Position numbers and translations under genes: made by a program. A stretch of 64,000 bases of DNA. Origin: Ensifer sp. WSM1721. GTDB lineage: Bacteria > Pseudomonadota > Alphaproteobacteria > Rhizobiales > Rhizobiaceae. Numbering within the stretch: position 1 is the first letter of the stretch; each line of letters begins with the position of its first letter. Shown here one piece after another: positions 16,973 through 25,831 of this stretch. The notes below the pieces were generated by a model, which was not told where the DNA came from, did no database searches, and worked only from the letters and a program-made list of their open reading frames with translations. Location of the stretch: NCBI RefSeq assembly GCF_000513895.2, contig NZ_CP165783.1, positions 124,001 through 188,000 on the forward strand, read 5' to 3'.

Positions 16973-17906
16973 CGAAACGCCTCAGGAGTTGGCGCTGAAC
17001 GAGCGCGATGACGAGAACGATGAGGAAGAGAATGACCGAGACGGCCGAGGCATATCCAAGCTTCTGCTCTTCGAAGCCGGCGCGCACCATATAGTGCACG
17101 ACGGTCTCGGTGCTGCTCCTCGGGCCGCCCTGCGTCAGGATCGCAACCTGGGTATAGAGCTTGAAGGCCTGGATGGTGGTGATCACCAGCACGAAGACAT
17201 GCGTCGGTCTGAGACCCGGCATGGTCACGTGCCAGAAGCGTTGGAAGGCATTGGCGCCATCAATCCTGGCCGCGTCATAGAGCTCATCGGGAATGCCCTG
17301 CAGGCCGGCGAGATAGACGATCATCTGAAAGCCATAGGCTTGCCAGGCCGAGAGCAGGACGATCGAGAACATCGCCCAGTTCGGGTCGCCGAGCCAGTCG
17401 ATCGGCTGGATGCGGCCGCCGGAAAGAAAGCCGATCACCTGGTTAAATGGCCCCGTCGGATATTGGAACAGCGTTCCCCAGATGACGCAGACGACGACCA
17501 TCGAGGTGATTGCCGGCAGGAAGAACATGCCGCGGAAGAAATTGCGGAGCGGCAGCTTCTGGTGGAGCAGCAGTGCGGTGGCGAAGGCAAGGCCGCATTG
17601 CACCGGCAGGATCCAGAAGGTGAAGCGCGAGACGTTCCAGAGCGACGTCCAGAACAGATCGTCCTTGAAGATGCGCAGGAAATTGGTGAGCCCGATGAAA
17701 CGGACCGGCGTCGGTCGCGGCACCAGTGGCTGGTTGGTCATCGCCGTCCAGAACGACAGGAGGAACGGCACGACGAGGAAGATCGTCAGCAGCGCCACGG
17801 CTGGCGCAAGCATGCCGATCTCCTGGTACAGGCGGGTCCTGTCTCTTCGCCGGGCGGGGCGCGTCGCGACAGCCGTCGCCGGCAGCGCCGGTTGCTGCAG
17901 GGTCAT
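16965..17906 (-). CDS. Sugar ABC importer permease (MalF type)
   Basis: 313 residues. Basic N-terminus, then membrane segments beginning LAPAVALLTIFLVVPFLLSF. EAA motif ELYDAARIDGANAFQRFWHV. Forms the inner-membrane channel with the following MalG-type subunit. The gene is separated from the solute-binding-protein gene by 82 bases that hold a strong hairpin, which may lower its expression relative to the binding protein. Confidence 0.92.
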   Translation of the reverse strand: MTLQQPALPATAVATRPARRRDRTRLYQEIGMLAPAVALLTIFLVVPFLLSFWTAMTNQPLVPRPTPVRFIGLTNFLRIFKDDLFWTSLWNVSRFTFWILPVQCGLAFATALLLHQKLPLRNFFRGMFFLPAITSMVVVCVIWGTLFQYPTGPFNQVIGFLSGGRIQPIDWLGDPNWAMFSIVLLSAWQAYGFQMIVYLAGLQGIPDELYDAARIDGANAFQRFWHVTMPGLRPTHVFVLVITTIQAFKLYTQVAILTQGGPRSSTETVVHYMVRAGFEEQKLGYASAVSVILFLIVLVIALVQRQLLRRFDV

Positions 17907-17949
17907 GATCTCCTCCTCATTTGAAAATAGTCGCCCCCTATCGGCTGCC

Positions 17950-17981
17950 GCGGCCGCGCGGCATTGGTGCCGCGCGGCCGC
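17950..17981. repeat. Perfect 14-bp GC-rich stem-loop between binding-protein and permease genes
   Basis: GCGGCCGCGCGGCA (17950-17963), loop TTGG, then its exact complement (17968-17981). No T-run follows, so it is not a classical terminator in either direction. In ABC operons a hairpin at this place commonly protects the binding-protein mRNA or dampens downstream expression. Confidence 0.85.
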
Positions 17982-17988
17982 AAGCGGG

Positions 17989-19272
17989 CTATTGCTGTTC
18001 GTCGAAGGGCGGGTAGCCGTCGTTTTCTTCGATGTCCTCGTCGATCTTCTCGGCCGCGGTGGTCAGCGCCGCCTTGACGTCGCCGCCATTGAAGATCTCG
18101 TCGACTGCTCCCATGAAGGCCGAGGTGATGATCGGATAGGCCGGATGCGGTGGCCGTGCGATCGCCGTCTTCGATGCCTGCTCGAAGGCGACGGCCATCG
18201 GACCGCCGTTAGCGTAAAGCGGCGAATCGGCGGCGAAGCTCTTCAAACCAGGATAGGCGGAATCCTCCTTCGCATAGTCGCGGAGTGCCTTGTCCTTGAG
18301 CATGAAGCTGACGAACTTGCCGGCGATCTCCGGATGCTCGGACGCCGTGGTGATGCCCCAGATCCAGGTGCCGTTGGGGCTTGCGCCCTTCGGCCCAAAC
18401 TTCGGCAGCGGCATGACGACGATTTCGTTCTTCATCGTGGCGGCAGCCTCCGCATAGATCCAGTGGCCCCCGAGCGCGAGCGCCGCGGGATGGCCTTCGG
18501 CGAAGAACTGGTTGGTGCCGGAGGATTGCGGCACGACCCAGCCGTTCTTCACCCATTTCTGCATCATCGTCAGCGCATCGACGCAAGCATCGCTGTCGAG
18601 CGTGCCCACGGATTTCCAAGCCTTGCGGTCGATGAGGTCGCAGCCCGCCGATTGCAGGATGGGGCCGTAGGCATAGGTGATCCACTCGGTCTTGATGCCG
18701 TAGCCACGGAACGTGTCGATCGGCCATTTGACGCCCTCGAGCTTCGAGAGCTTTTCGAGGTAATCCTCGAATTCCTCCCGCGTCCAGGCGTCGTCCACGC
18801 CCTTCGGGATGCGGGCGCCGATCGCTTCGAGATATTTCCTGTTGCCGTAGAGCACGACCGAGGAGTCGGTGAGGCCGACGGCGTAGAGTTCCTTGTCGAT
18901 CGGATAGGTGCCCTGCGCGACGTTGGACTCCGTCATGTCGTCAAGGATGTCCTTGTCGATTAGCGGCTTGATCGGCTGCAGGTAGCCCGACCAGACGTAG
19001 TTTGCGAGGAACGGCGCGTCGAGTTCCATGACGTCCGGCAACTGCTTTGACATGACGGCGGCGCTGAACTTCTCGTTATAGGCGTCGTGGGGAGCATAGA
19101 TGAGCTCGATGTCAACATCCGGGTTGGCGGCCTCGAAGCGCTTGGCGACTTCGCCATAGGTCGAGACCCAGCCAGGGTCTCCCTGGTGCATCACATGAAT
19201 GACGGTTTTTGCTTCGGCCAGACCTCCGAGCGCGACCGATGCCATTAGGAACGAAAGTAAACGATTACCCAT
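17989..19272 (-). CDS. Sugar ABC importer solute-binding protein
   Basis: 427 residues, extracellular solute-binding family 1 (MalE-like). Signal peptide MGNRLLSFLMASVALGGLAEA, mature protein begins about KTVIHVMHQGDPGW. The FEAANPDVDIELIYAPHDAYNEK region is typical. Start supported by GAGGAGGAGAAACAGTA. Periplasmic capture of the substrate, most likely a fructose-containing oligosaccharide judged by the GH32 in the operon. It is the first structural gene after the LacI regulator. Confidence 0.92.
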   Translation of the reverse strand: MGNRLLSFLMASVALGGLAEAKTVIHVMHQGDPGWVSTYGEVAKRFEAANPDVDIELIYAPHDAYNEKFSAAVMSKQLPDVMELDAPFLANYVWSGYLQPIKPLIDKDILDDMTESNVAQGTYPIDKELYAVGLTDSSVVLYGNRKYLEAIGARIPKGVDDAWTREEFEDYLEKLSKLEGVKWPIDTFRGYGIKTEWITYAYGPILQSAGCDLIDRKAWKSVGTLDSDACVDALTMMQKWVKNGWVVPQSSGTNQFFAEGHPAALALGGHWIYAEAAATMKNEIVVMPLPKFGPKGASPNGTWIWGITTASEHPEIAGKFVSFMLKDKALRDYAKEDSAYPGLKSFAADSPLYANGGPMAVAFEQASKTAIARPPHPAYPIITSAFMGAVDEIFNGGDVKAALTTAAEKIDEDIEENDGYPPFDEQQ

Positions 19273-19314
19273 TACTGTTTCTCCTCCTCTAACGGGTTTT
19301 ACGTGGCTACTGAT

Positions 19315-20319
19315 TTATACGGATGACCGCTCCACCAATTGGAACGGAAGCTTGTGCAACTCGCCCGGTGTCGTATCGCCGCCAAGCAGGATGTCGGCGG
19401 CCAGCCGGCCCATCGCCCGATGCGGCAGGGCCATGGTCGTCAAGGGCGGATCGAGACGCGAGGCGATATCGACCTGGTTGTCGAAGCTGGCGACGGCGAC
19501 GTCGTCGGGGATCTGCGCGCCAACGCGACGCAGCGCCGCATAGGCTTCCATCGCCACACGGTCGTTGCCGCACAGGATCGCGTCCGGACGGTCCGGTCCA
19601 CTCATCAGTTCGGTAATGTGGGAAAGAACGAGGCTGTGCGCTCTGTCGCTATAAATCGCTCTGCGAACGGCCGGCAACACGCGGGCGCCGGCGCCATCAA
19701 GGCCCGCCTCGGTGATCGCCTGTCGGAAACCGGCCTCGCGCAATTCGCCGGCGAGCAGGCCGGGCAGGTTGATGAAGGCGATATTCTTTCGTCCGGCCTC
19801 GACCAGATAGCTGGTGATGTCACGGGCGGCGCCAAACTCATCCGGTACCAGTGAGGTCACCCGGTCATTCGCTTCGCGGCAATTGATCATCACGCCGACT
19901 GTCTCAGCAAACTCCTCCGGCAGCGCGACCGTCTTGTGGTACATGGCGGCATAGGCGATCGCCCGCGGTCGAAAGCGGCGCACTTCCTCGATCACCGCGC
20001 TAACGTCGCGGCTGCCGTTCAGCGTCATCGCAAAGACGGCCATGTCAGAGGCGCGCGCCGCACCATCGAGCCCGCGGATGATTTCCGTCGCGAAGGGCGA
20101 GGTGATCAACTCGTCGGCAACGACGCCGATCAGCGGCATCCAGCCCTGCCGCATGCTGCGGGCGGCGAGATTGGTGACGTAGCCGAGTTCCTCGGCGATC
20201 TCCTTGATGCGCTGCCTGGTCGTCTCAGCCATACGGGCCGAGCCGCCATGCAGCGCACCGGAAACCGTCTTGACGGAGACGCCCGCACGTTCGGCAATGT
20301 CGTTGAGGGAGACAGTCAC
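19315..20319 (-). CDS. LacI-family regulator of the first fructoside ABC/GH32 operon
   Basis: 334 residues. N-terminal helix-turn-helix LNDIAERAGVSVKTVSGALH, hinge region, and a periplasmic-binding-like effector domain (DAILCGNDRVAMEAYAALRR). Encoded first in the operon it should control. A promoter and palindrome just upstream suggest autoregulation, with derepression by the imported sugar or a product. Confidence 0.92.
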   Translation of the reverse strand: MTVSLNDIAERAGVSVKTVSGALHGGSARMAETTRQRIKEIAEELGYVTNLAARSMRQGWMPLIGVVADELITSPFATEIIRGLDGAARASDMAVFAMTLNGSRDVSAVIEEVRRFRPRAIAYAAMYHKTVALPEEFAETVGVMINCREANDRVTSLVPDEFGAARDITSYLVEAGRKNIAFINLPGLLAGELREAGFRQAITEAGLDGAGARVLPAVRRAIYSDRAHSLVLSHITELMSGPDRPDAILCGNDRVAMEAYAALRRVGAQIPDDVAVASFDNQVDIASRLDPPLTTMALPHRAMGRLAADILLGGDTTPGELHKLPFQLVERSSV

Positions 20320-20330
20320 GGCTTCACCTA

Positions 20331-20376
20331 GGGTTATCGATTACCCACTTGTAGCATTAGCGGAGGCTTAAGTCAA
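20331..20376 (-). promoter_or_regulatory. Promoter and LacI operator for the first fructoside operon
   Basis: On the minus strand TTGACT (20376-20371), 17 bases, TACAAG (20353-20348). Immediately downstream lies the near-palindrome GGGTTATCGATTACCC (20331-20346, plus strand), with a central ATCGAT. A LacI protein bound there would block transcription start, including of its own gene. Confidence 0.6.
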
Positions 20377-20388
20377 ATACCTGCCAGC

Positions 20389-20540
20389 ACCAGATCGTTC
20401 CGGTCAAGGATTCCGCCGTCAAGTCTGCCCGGCTGATCAATGGCGCCAAAGACATCTACTATCCCGGCGCGCCGCACGGCATTACCGCCACGCATCAGGA
20501 CCAGGTCAACGCCGACCTGCTCGCCTTCCTCAAGGCCTGA
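20389..20540 (+). pseudogene. C-terminal remnant of an alpha/beta hydrolase (non-heme chloroperoxidase type)
   Basis: About 50 codons in one plus-strand frame read QIVPVKDSAVKSARLINGAK, then a segment with PGAPHG and the end ADLLAFLKA before TGA. This matches the extreme C-terminus of non-heme chloroperoxidase/alpha-beta hydrolases, including the catalytic-His region (APHG). Everything upstream, including the nucleophile Ser, is absent; the fragment begins just beyond the LacI promoter. Confidence 0.8.
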
Positions 20541-20859
20541 CCCCCACGGGATGCGGAGCAGACCGCCGTGCTCCGCATCCCGTCCGCACTTGGCGCGGCA
20601 AGTCGAGGATGCCACGCCCTTGCGGCTCTTGGACTGAGACAGGAACCATCCAAGCGGATGTCGGATATTATTGAGGATTCACAGTTTTCCACCAGGGCGG
20701 CCAAGCGACGGCATCGCCGCCAATACATGGATTTCCATAAGTTGCGGCCGTGTAGTGGCGCGAATAGGGTACGACTCGGGATCGCTGACGCTGCTATCGA
20801 GACTAGCCATTCGATATGCTGGCGCCGCCCAAGCTTTGTTTTCCCTGCAGGAGCCGCCG
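20541..20859. other. Intergenic stretch upstream of the histidine kinase
   Basis: About 320 bases. I see no gene; presumably it holds the promoter of the kinase operon, but no clear boxes stood out. Confidence 0.4.
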
Positions 20860-23800
20860 ATGACGCGCGTCTGGTCGTACCGCCCCCAACTCCTGCACCT
20901 GGGTCTGTTTTTTGCGGCCTATGTCCTGGGTTGCGGCTTCGCACAGGCACTTGCAATCGTACCCGGAACAGGCATTTCCATATGGCCTCCGAGTGGGCTT
21001 TTCATTGCAACCCTTATCCTCGCACCCAAGCAGAGCTGGCCGTGGTGGGTGTTGGTCGGCTGCCTCGGCGAGCTATTCGGCAATGCCTTGTGGTTCCATA
21101 GCCCGCTGCCCGCCGCCGTTCTGATTTATGCCGGCAACGCGCTCGAAGCCATGGTCGGTGCGTGGCTCGTAAATCGGACTTTGGGTCGGCCGGTTCGGCT
21201 GGAAACCCTGCGGGAAGTTCTTGTATTCGTCGTATTAGGCGCTGGAGCTGCCCCAGTGGTCAGCGCGACGGTCGGAAGTGCGACGCTTGCCTGGTTCGGC
21301 ATACTTTCGCAAACTTTCTTGGGGGCCTGGCCTCTCTGGTGGATCGGGGACGCCACTGGGGTTCTGATCGTCGCGCCGCTCGCGCTGGTCGTGATCCAGA
21401 ACTGGAACGGCAAGGCCGAGCTATCGGCTGCACGATGGATAGAAGCGTGTGCCGTGGGACTTATCCTTCTCGGCGTCGCGGCCCTTTCGCTCGGCGGCTA
21501 CCTGCCCTTCGCCTATATCATCATGCCGCCGCTGCTTTGGGCCGCGGTGCGCTTTGAGTTCAAGGGGGCTGCCGTTACTCTCGCCCTCCTCGCGCTAATA
21601 ACCGCGATCTTCACGATATCTGGCGCCAGCCAGTTCGCCGGAAATGCCGAGAATCAGCGCCACAATCAGATCATGCTGCAACTCTTCCTGGCGATCTCGG
21701 CATTTTCGGCCTTGGTCGTGGCCGCCATATCCCGGCAGCACCAGCTCGCGTTGCTGACATTACGCCAGAGTGTGGGGGCCCTGCGCGACCGAGAGCGAGA
21801 GCTCTCGCAGATCGTGGACATGGTCCCAGTCCACATCAGACGGCTGACGCCCGAAGGCGAACCGACCTTCTTCAACAAGCGCCTGGTGGATTTTTTTGGG
21901 TTTGACCTGCAACAGTTAAACAGGCCGGGCACAAGCCAGCTAGTGGCAAACATTGAGACTCTTGTCCATCCAGATGATGCGCCTGGTCTATTGCAGGCGG
22001 TGCGCCATGCCGTCGCCACAGGCGAACCATACTCGATGAAATATCGCATGCGCCGTGCGGACGGCGTGTACCGCTGGGTTGATGGCCGGGCGGAACCACT
22101 GCGAGACGAGGGCGGGAAGATCTTGCAATGGTACGCAATCTCCATCGACATCGATGATGAGGTGCGCGCGCAGGAGGCCTTGCGCGACCGGGAGCGGGAA
22201 CTCTCGCAGCTCGTCGACGCCTTGCCAGTCCACATCTGGAGCTGGACGCCTGCTGGCGAACTGGCCTACGTCAACAAGCGATCTTTGGAGGATCTCGGTC
22301 TTTCCAAGGCGAACTTCGAAGATACCGTCCGGGTGGCGCAAAAGCTGGTTCATCCCGAAGATGCCCCCGAGGTGCTGCGAGCGTCAGCCAACTGCCTTAA
22401 AACTGGCGACGCCTTCATGATGCGGTATCGCCGGCGTTGGAAAGATGGCAACTATCGCTGGATAGAGGCGCGCGCGCAGCCTCTACGCGATCAAGATGGA
22501 GCGATCGTTCACTGGTATCAGGTGTCCATCGACATCGACGATCAGGTGCAGGCCGAGGAAGGGCTGAAGAGCAGCAAGCGGCAATTGGAACAAATGATCG
22601 ACGCCATGCCTTTCAATATCCTGAGCTTCACCGCTTCAGGCAAGATGACCTACACCAGCAAGCGATATCTCGAGGACGTTGGTTCGCCGACGGCGGACAT
22701 TAAGGACTTCGATGCGCTGGCCCGATACGTGGCTCACCCCGACGACTTTCCAACAATGTTTCAGAGGGCATCGGATGGCTTTGCGACCGGTCAGCCTTTC
22801 GTGAACCGATTTCGCCGGCGCAACAAGCAGGGAGTCTATCGCTGGATAGAGGCGCGCGCGCAACCGTTGCGCGATGCAGATGGCACAATCGTGCAATGGT
22901 ACGTTGCTTCGATCGACATTGAGGACGAGATGCGCGCGCAGGCGGCATTGCGCGAGAGAGAACGCTTCCTTTGGCAACTGGTGGAAACACTGCCGGCGAT
23001 GATCGATTGTGCTGCGCCGAACGGCGAACCAGTCTATCGCAGCCAGCAACTGCGCGAGTTCCTTGGCTATGAGCTGGAGGAATTGGATGGGAAGGCCAAA
23101 TCGCGGCTGAACGGCACGCTCGATGCCGGGGTCCATCCCGACGATGTCGCGGGCGTCAAGGAGCAATATGCCCATTGCCTGGCGACCGGCGAACCCTATC
23201 TCAGAAAGCACCGTCTACGGCGCTTCGACGGCGAATATATCTGGGTCGAAACGCGCGCAGCGCCGATGCGCAAGGACGACGGTACCATCGTGCAATGGAA
23301 CGTCATCTGCCTGGATATCGATGGCGAGGTGCGGATGCAGGAAGAGTTGCGCCTGGCGCAGGAGCGGCTTGCGCGCGCCAGCCAAGCCGCGAGCCTCGCG
23401 GAGCTGTCGGCCTCCATCGCCCATGAGGTGAATCAGCCCTTGGCGGCGATCGTCGCCAATTCGCATGCGTGCTACCGCTGGCTATCGGCTGAGCCCGTCA
23501 ATGTCGGACGCGCCAAGATCACGACCGAACGGGTCATCCGCGACGCCAACTCGGCGGCGGAAGTCGTCGGCCGTATCCGGGCGCTGTTCAAGCAATCCGT
23601 GGAGAATAGGATCAGCCTGTCGCTCTCGGGTGTCATCGCCGAGGCGTGTAACCTGGTGGCAGGGGAGGCTTTGCGCCGTCGCATCCGGATCAACATCGAC
23701 GTCGAAGGCAGGCTTCCGCCGATCACGGTCGACCGCATCCAGATCCAGCAGGTCCTGGTCAATGTCATCCGCAATGGCATGGAGGCAATGGAGACTGTCG

Positions 23801-24066
23801 CAGGGGAAAAAGCTCTCGACGTGCGCGCCCATCGCGTGGGCAGCGAGGTGCAGACCGAAATAGGTGACCGGGGAAACGGCATCGAGTTCCCGGATCAGAT
23901 CTTTGAACCCTTCTTCACGACGAAAGAAAATGGAATGGGCATGGGTCTCGCCATCTGCCGTTCGATCGTCGAGGCGCATGGCGGGCGTTTATGGGCCGAG
24001 AAAAATGAACCGCATGGCGCGCGGTTCATTTTCACCTTACCAATCGTGGGGAAAGCGGCGCCATGA
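20860..24066 (+). CDS. Membrane hybrid-sensor histidine kinase: MASE1, four PAS modules, HisKA, HATPase
   Basis: 1068 residues. Residues about 10-300 form a multi-pass membrane sensor of MASE1 type (GTGISIWPPSGLFIATLIL, WWIGDATGVLIVAPLAL). Four PAS/PAC modules begin near residues 308, 442, 570 and 698; the first two share DRERELSQ and each module ends with a WY- or WN-type PAC motif. HisKA has HEVNQPL with the phospho-His near 855. The ATPase has NVIRNGMEAM, DRGNGI and GMGMGLAICRSIVEAHGG. No receiver domain is fused. Start ATG 20860 follows GGAG. Its stop overlaps the next gene (ATGA). Confidence 0.93.
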   Translation: MTRVWSYRPQLLHLGLFFAAYVLGCGFAQALAIVPGTGISIWPPSGLFIATLILAPKQSWPWWVLVGCLGELFGNALWFHSPLPAAVLIYAGNALEAMVGAWLVNRTLGRPVRLETLREVLVFVVLGAGAAPVVSATVGSATLAWFGILSQTFLGAWPLWWIGDATGVLIVAPLALVVIQNWNGKAELSAARWIEACAVGLILLGVAALSLGGYLPFAYIIMPPLLWAAVRFEFKGAAVTLALLALITAIFTISGASQFAGNAENQRHNQIMLQLFLAISAFSALVVAAISRQHQLALLTLRQSVGALRDRERELSQIVDMVPVHIRRLTPEGEPTFFNKRLVDFFGFDLQQLNRPGTSQLVANIETLVHPDDAPGLLQAVRHAVATGEPYSMKYRMRRADGVYRWVDGRAEPLRDEGGKILQWYAISIDIDDEVRAQEALRDRERELSQLVDALPVHIWSWTPAGELAYVNKRSLEDLGLSKANFEDTVRVAQKLVHPEDAPEVLRASANCLKTGDAFMMRYRRRWKDGNYRWIEARAQPLRDQDGAIVHWYQVSIDIDDQVQAEEGLKSSKRQLEQMIDAMPFNILSFTASGKMTYTSKRYLEDVGSPTADIKDFDALARYVAHPDDFPTMFQRASDGFATGQPFVNRFRRRNKQGVYRWIEARAQPLRDADGTIVQWYVASIDIEDEMRAQAALRERERFLWQLVETLPAMIDCAAPNGEPVYRSQQLREFLGYELEELDGKAKSRLNGTLDAGVHPDDVAGVKEQYAHCLATGEPYLRKHRLRRFDGEYIWVETRAAPMRKDDGTIVQWNVICLDIDGEVRMQEELRLAQERLARASQAASLAELSASIAHEVNQPLAAIVANSHACYRWLSAEPVNVGRAKITTERVIRDANSAAEVVGRIRALFKQSVENRISLSLSGVIAEACNLVAGEALRRRIRINIDVEGRLPPITVDRIQIQQVLVNVIRNGMEAMETVAGEKALDVRAHRVGSEVQTEIGDRGNGIEFPDQIFEPFFTTKENGMGMGLAICRSIVEAHGGRLWAEKNEPHGARFIFTLPIVGKAAP

Positions 24067-24704
24067 CAACGGATGACCATGTTGTTTTCATCGTCGACGA
24101 TGACGAACGCATCAGGGAGGCGCTCGGCGAGCTCCTGGAGACCCACGGCATGCACGCCATCGCGTTCGGTTCGGCGGGCGACTATGTGGACGCCGAGAAA
24201 CAGGATCTACCTGCCTGCCTGATACTCGACGTTGAATTGCCCGATATCAACGGCCTCGACCTGCAACGGCAGATCGCCGAGGGCGATCATCCGCCGATCG
24301 TCTTCATCACCGGCCATGGCGACATCCCCTCCTCGGTGCGGGCGATCAAGCACGGTGCGGTGGACTTCCTCACCAAACCGTTCAGCGACGCGGACCTTAT
24401 GGCTGCGGTGCACACTGCGATTTCCGAGGATCGGAAAAAGCGATCGGAACGGGCTGAACTGAGCCTGTTAAGACAACGTTATCTCGAACTGACGCCACGC
24501 GAACGCGATGTGCTGCCGCTCGTGGTCAGCGGCCTGCTCAACAAGCAGGCGGCATCGGAACTCGGAATCAGCGAAGTGACGCTGCAAATCCATCGGAGGA
24601 ATGTGATGCAGAAAATGGCGGCGGCATCGCTCGCCGACCTCGTGCGCATAGCAGAGCGATTGGGGATACCGATCACCCATTCGCGCCGGGTGGGAGGAAA
24701 TTGA
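24063..24704 (+). CDS. FixJ/NarL-type response regulator (REC + LuxR HTH)
   Basis: 213 residues. Receiver domain with acidic pocket VDDDE, phospho-Asp 56 (LILDVELPD) and Lys in LTKPF. The C-terminal LuxR helix-turn-helix reads LTPRERDVLPLVVSG to ISEVTLQIHRRNVMQKM. Translationally coupled to the kinase, so it is the likely primary phosphotransfer partner. Confidence 0.92.
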   Translation: MTTDDHVVFIVDDDERIREALGELLETHGMHAIAFGSAGDYVDAEKQDLPACLILDVELPDINGLDLQRQIAEGDHPPIVFITGHGDIPSSVRAIKHGAVDFLTKPFSDADLMAAVHTAISEDRKKRSERAELSLLRQRYLELTPRERDVLPLVVSGLLNKQAASELGISEVTLQIHRRNVMQKMAAASLADLVRIAERLGIPITHSRRVGGN

Positions 24705-24706
24705 GC

Positions 24707-25084
24707 ATGGAGAAAACAAGACCGATCGTCGCGGTAGTTGATGACGATCCGCGGCTACTGGAGTCGTTGGAGGAGCTACTGGAATCCGCTGGATATGCGG
24801 CCTGCTGTCTCCGCTCGGCCGAACACCTGCTCGCCCGCGGCCTGTCGGACCTGGATCTGCTGATCACCGACATCGGCATGCCGGGCATGAACGGCTTTGA
24901 ACTCCGTGACATTGTCAACAAGGCGCGTCCGGAACTACCGGTATTCCTGGTCACCGGCCGCCACGAGATCGCCGACCAGGGCCGCGCGCGGGGCATCAGC
25001 GGCTTTTTCCGCAAGCCTTTCGATGCGCCTGCCTTGCTCATTGCGATAGGGGAAGCTTTGCAGAAATCGAGAAATGGAGGGTGA
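24707..25084 (+). CDS. Single-domain response regulator (REC only)
   Basis: 125 residues, receiver domain alone: VVDDDPRLLE, phospho-Asp about 55 (LLITDIGMPG), FRKPF Lys. No output domain. It may compete for phosphoryl groups (phosphate sink) or act by protein contacts. ATG 24707 sits at proper distance from GGAGG (24693-24697); a TTG at 24701 is too close to that site. Confidence 0.9.
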   Translation: MEKTRPIVAVVDDDPRLLESLEELLESAGYAACCLRSAEHLLARGLSDLDLLITDIGMPGMNGFELRDIVNKARPELPVFLVTGRHEIADQGRARGISGFFRKPFDAPALLIAIGEALQKSRNGG

Positions 25085-25085
25085 T

Positions 25086-25781
25086 ATGCGAATTGACCAG
25101 CCGCTCCGGAGATCGGCACCGCTGTCGCGGCAGAAGAAGAATGACGCAAGTGAGCCCATCGTCGTCATCGTCGATGACGATGCAGCCGTTCGCGAGGCCT
25201 TGTCGGAGCTGATCCTCTCGGCGGGCCTGCAGCCCATGAGCTTCGCCTCGACCCGTGAAGTGCTCGACGCCGACATACTGGACCGCCCCGGCTGCCTGAT
25301 CCTTGACGTGCGCATGCCTGGAGCGAGCGGCCTTCACCTGCAGCATCATCTGGCGGAGAGCGGCAATGCAAAGCCGATCATCTTTCTAACCGGGCACGGC
25401 GATATTCCGATGACCGTGCAGGCGATGAAGGCGGGCGCGGTCGACTTTCTCACCAAGCCGGTGCGCGACCAGACGCTGCTCGATGCGGTGATTGCCGGTA
25501 TTGAACTGGACGCGGCCCGACGGGCCAACGCCTTGGTCGTCAGGCGCAATATCGAACGCCTGGAGACGCTGACGCACCGCGAGCGCGAGATCCTGGGCGA
25601 AGTGGCGCGGGGGCGGCTCAACAAGCAGATTGCCTTCGATCTCGGGATAAGCGAGGTCACGGTCAAGCTGCACCGCGCCAATGTTATGCGCAAGATGGAG
25701 GCCGGGTCGATCGGCGAGTTGATCAGGGCTTGGGAGACGCTGCCCATGGCGATGCGCGAGGTCGACGGCGCCTGGTTCTGA
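25086..25781 (+). CDS. FixJ-type response regulator (REC + LuxR HTH)
   Basis: 231 residues. Receiver: VIVDDDAAVRE, phospho-Asp about 74 (LILDVRMPG), LTKPV. Output: LuxR helix-turn-helix (LTHREREILGEVARGRLNKQ, ISEVTVKLHRANVMRKM). It resembles the first regulator of the set, and the two probably arose by duplication. ATG 25086 follows GGAGGGTGAT; an in-frame ATG at 25074 lies inside the preceding gene. Confidence 0.9.
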   Translation: MRIDQPLRRSAPLSRQKKNDASEPIVVIVDDDAAVREALSELILSAGLQPMSFASTREVLDADILDRPGCLILDVRMPGASGLHLQHHLAESGNAKPIIFLTGHGDIPMTVQAMKAGAVDFLTKPVRDQTLLDAVIAGIELDAARRANALVVRRNIERLETLTHREREILGEVARGRLNKQIAFDLGISEVTVKLHRANVMRKMEAGSIGELIRAWETLPMAMREVDGAWF

Positions 25782-25831
25782 CGGGATCGATCCTGCCCCA
25801 GGGATACCGATGTCGCCGATGGTACGTTGAC

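Noticed and set aside
17950..17981. Reading the perfect hairpin as a transcription terminator
   Set aside because: No T-run on either side, and it lies inside an ABC operon whose downstream genes need the transcript.
16728..18963. Long plus-strand open frames opposite the permease and binding-protein genes
   Set aside because: They are antisense shadows of clearly recognised ABC genes and are rich in Asp/Arg/His as expected for antisense frames.
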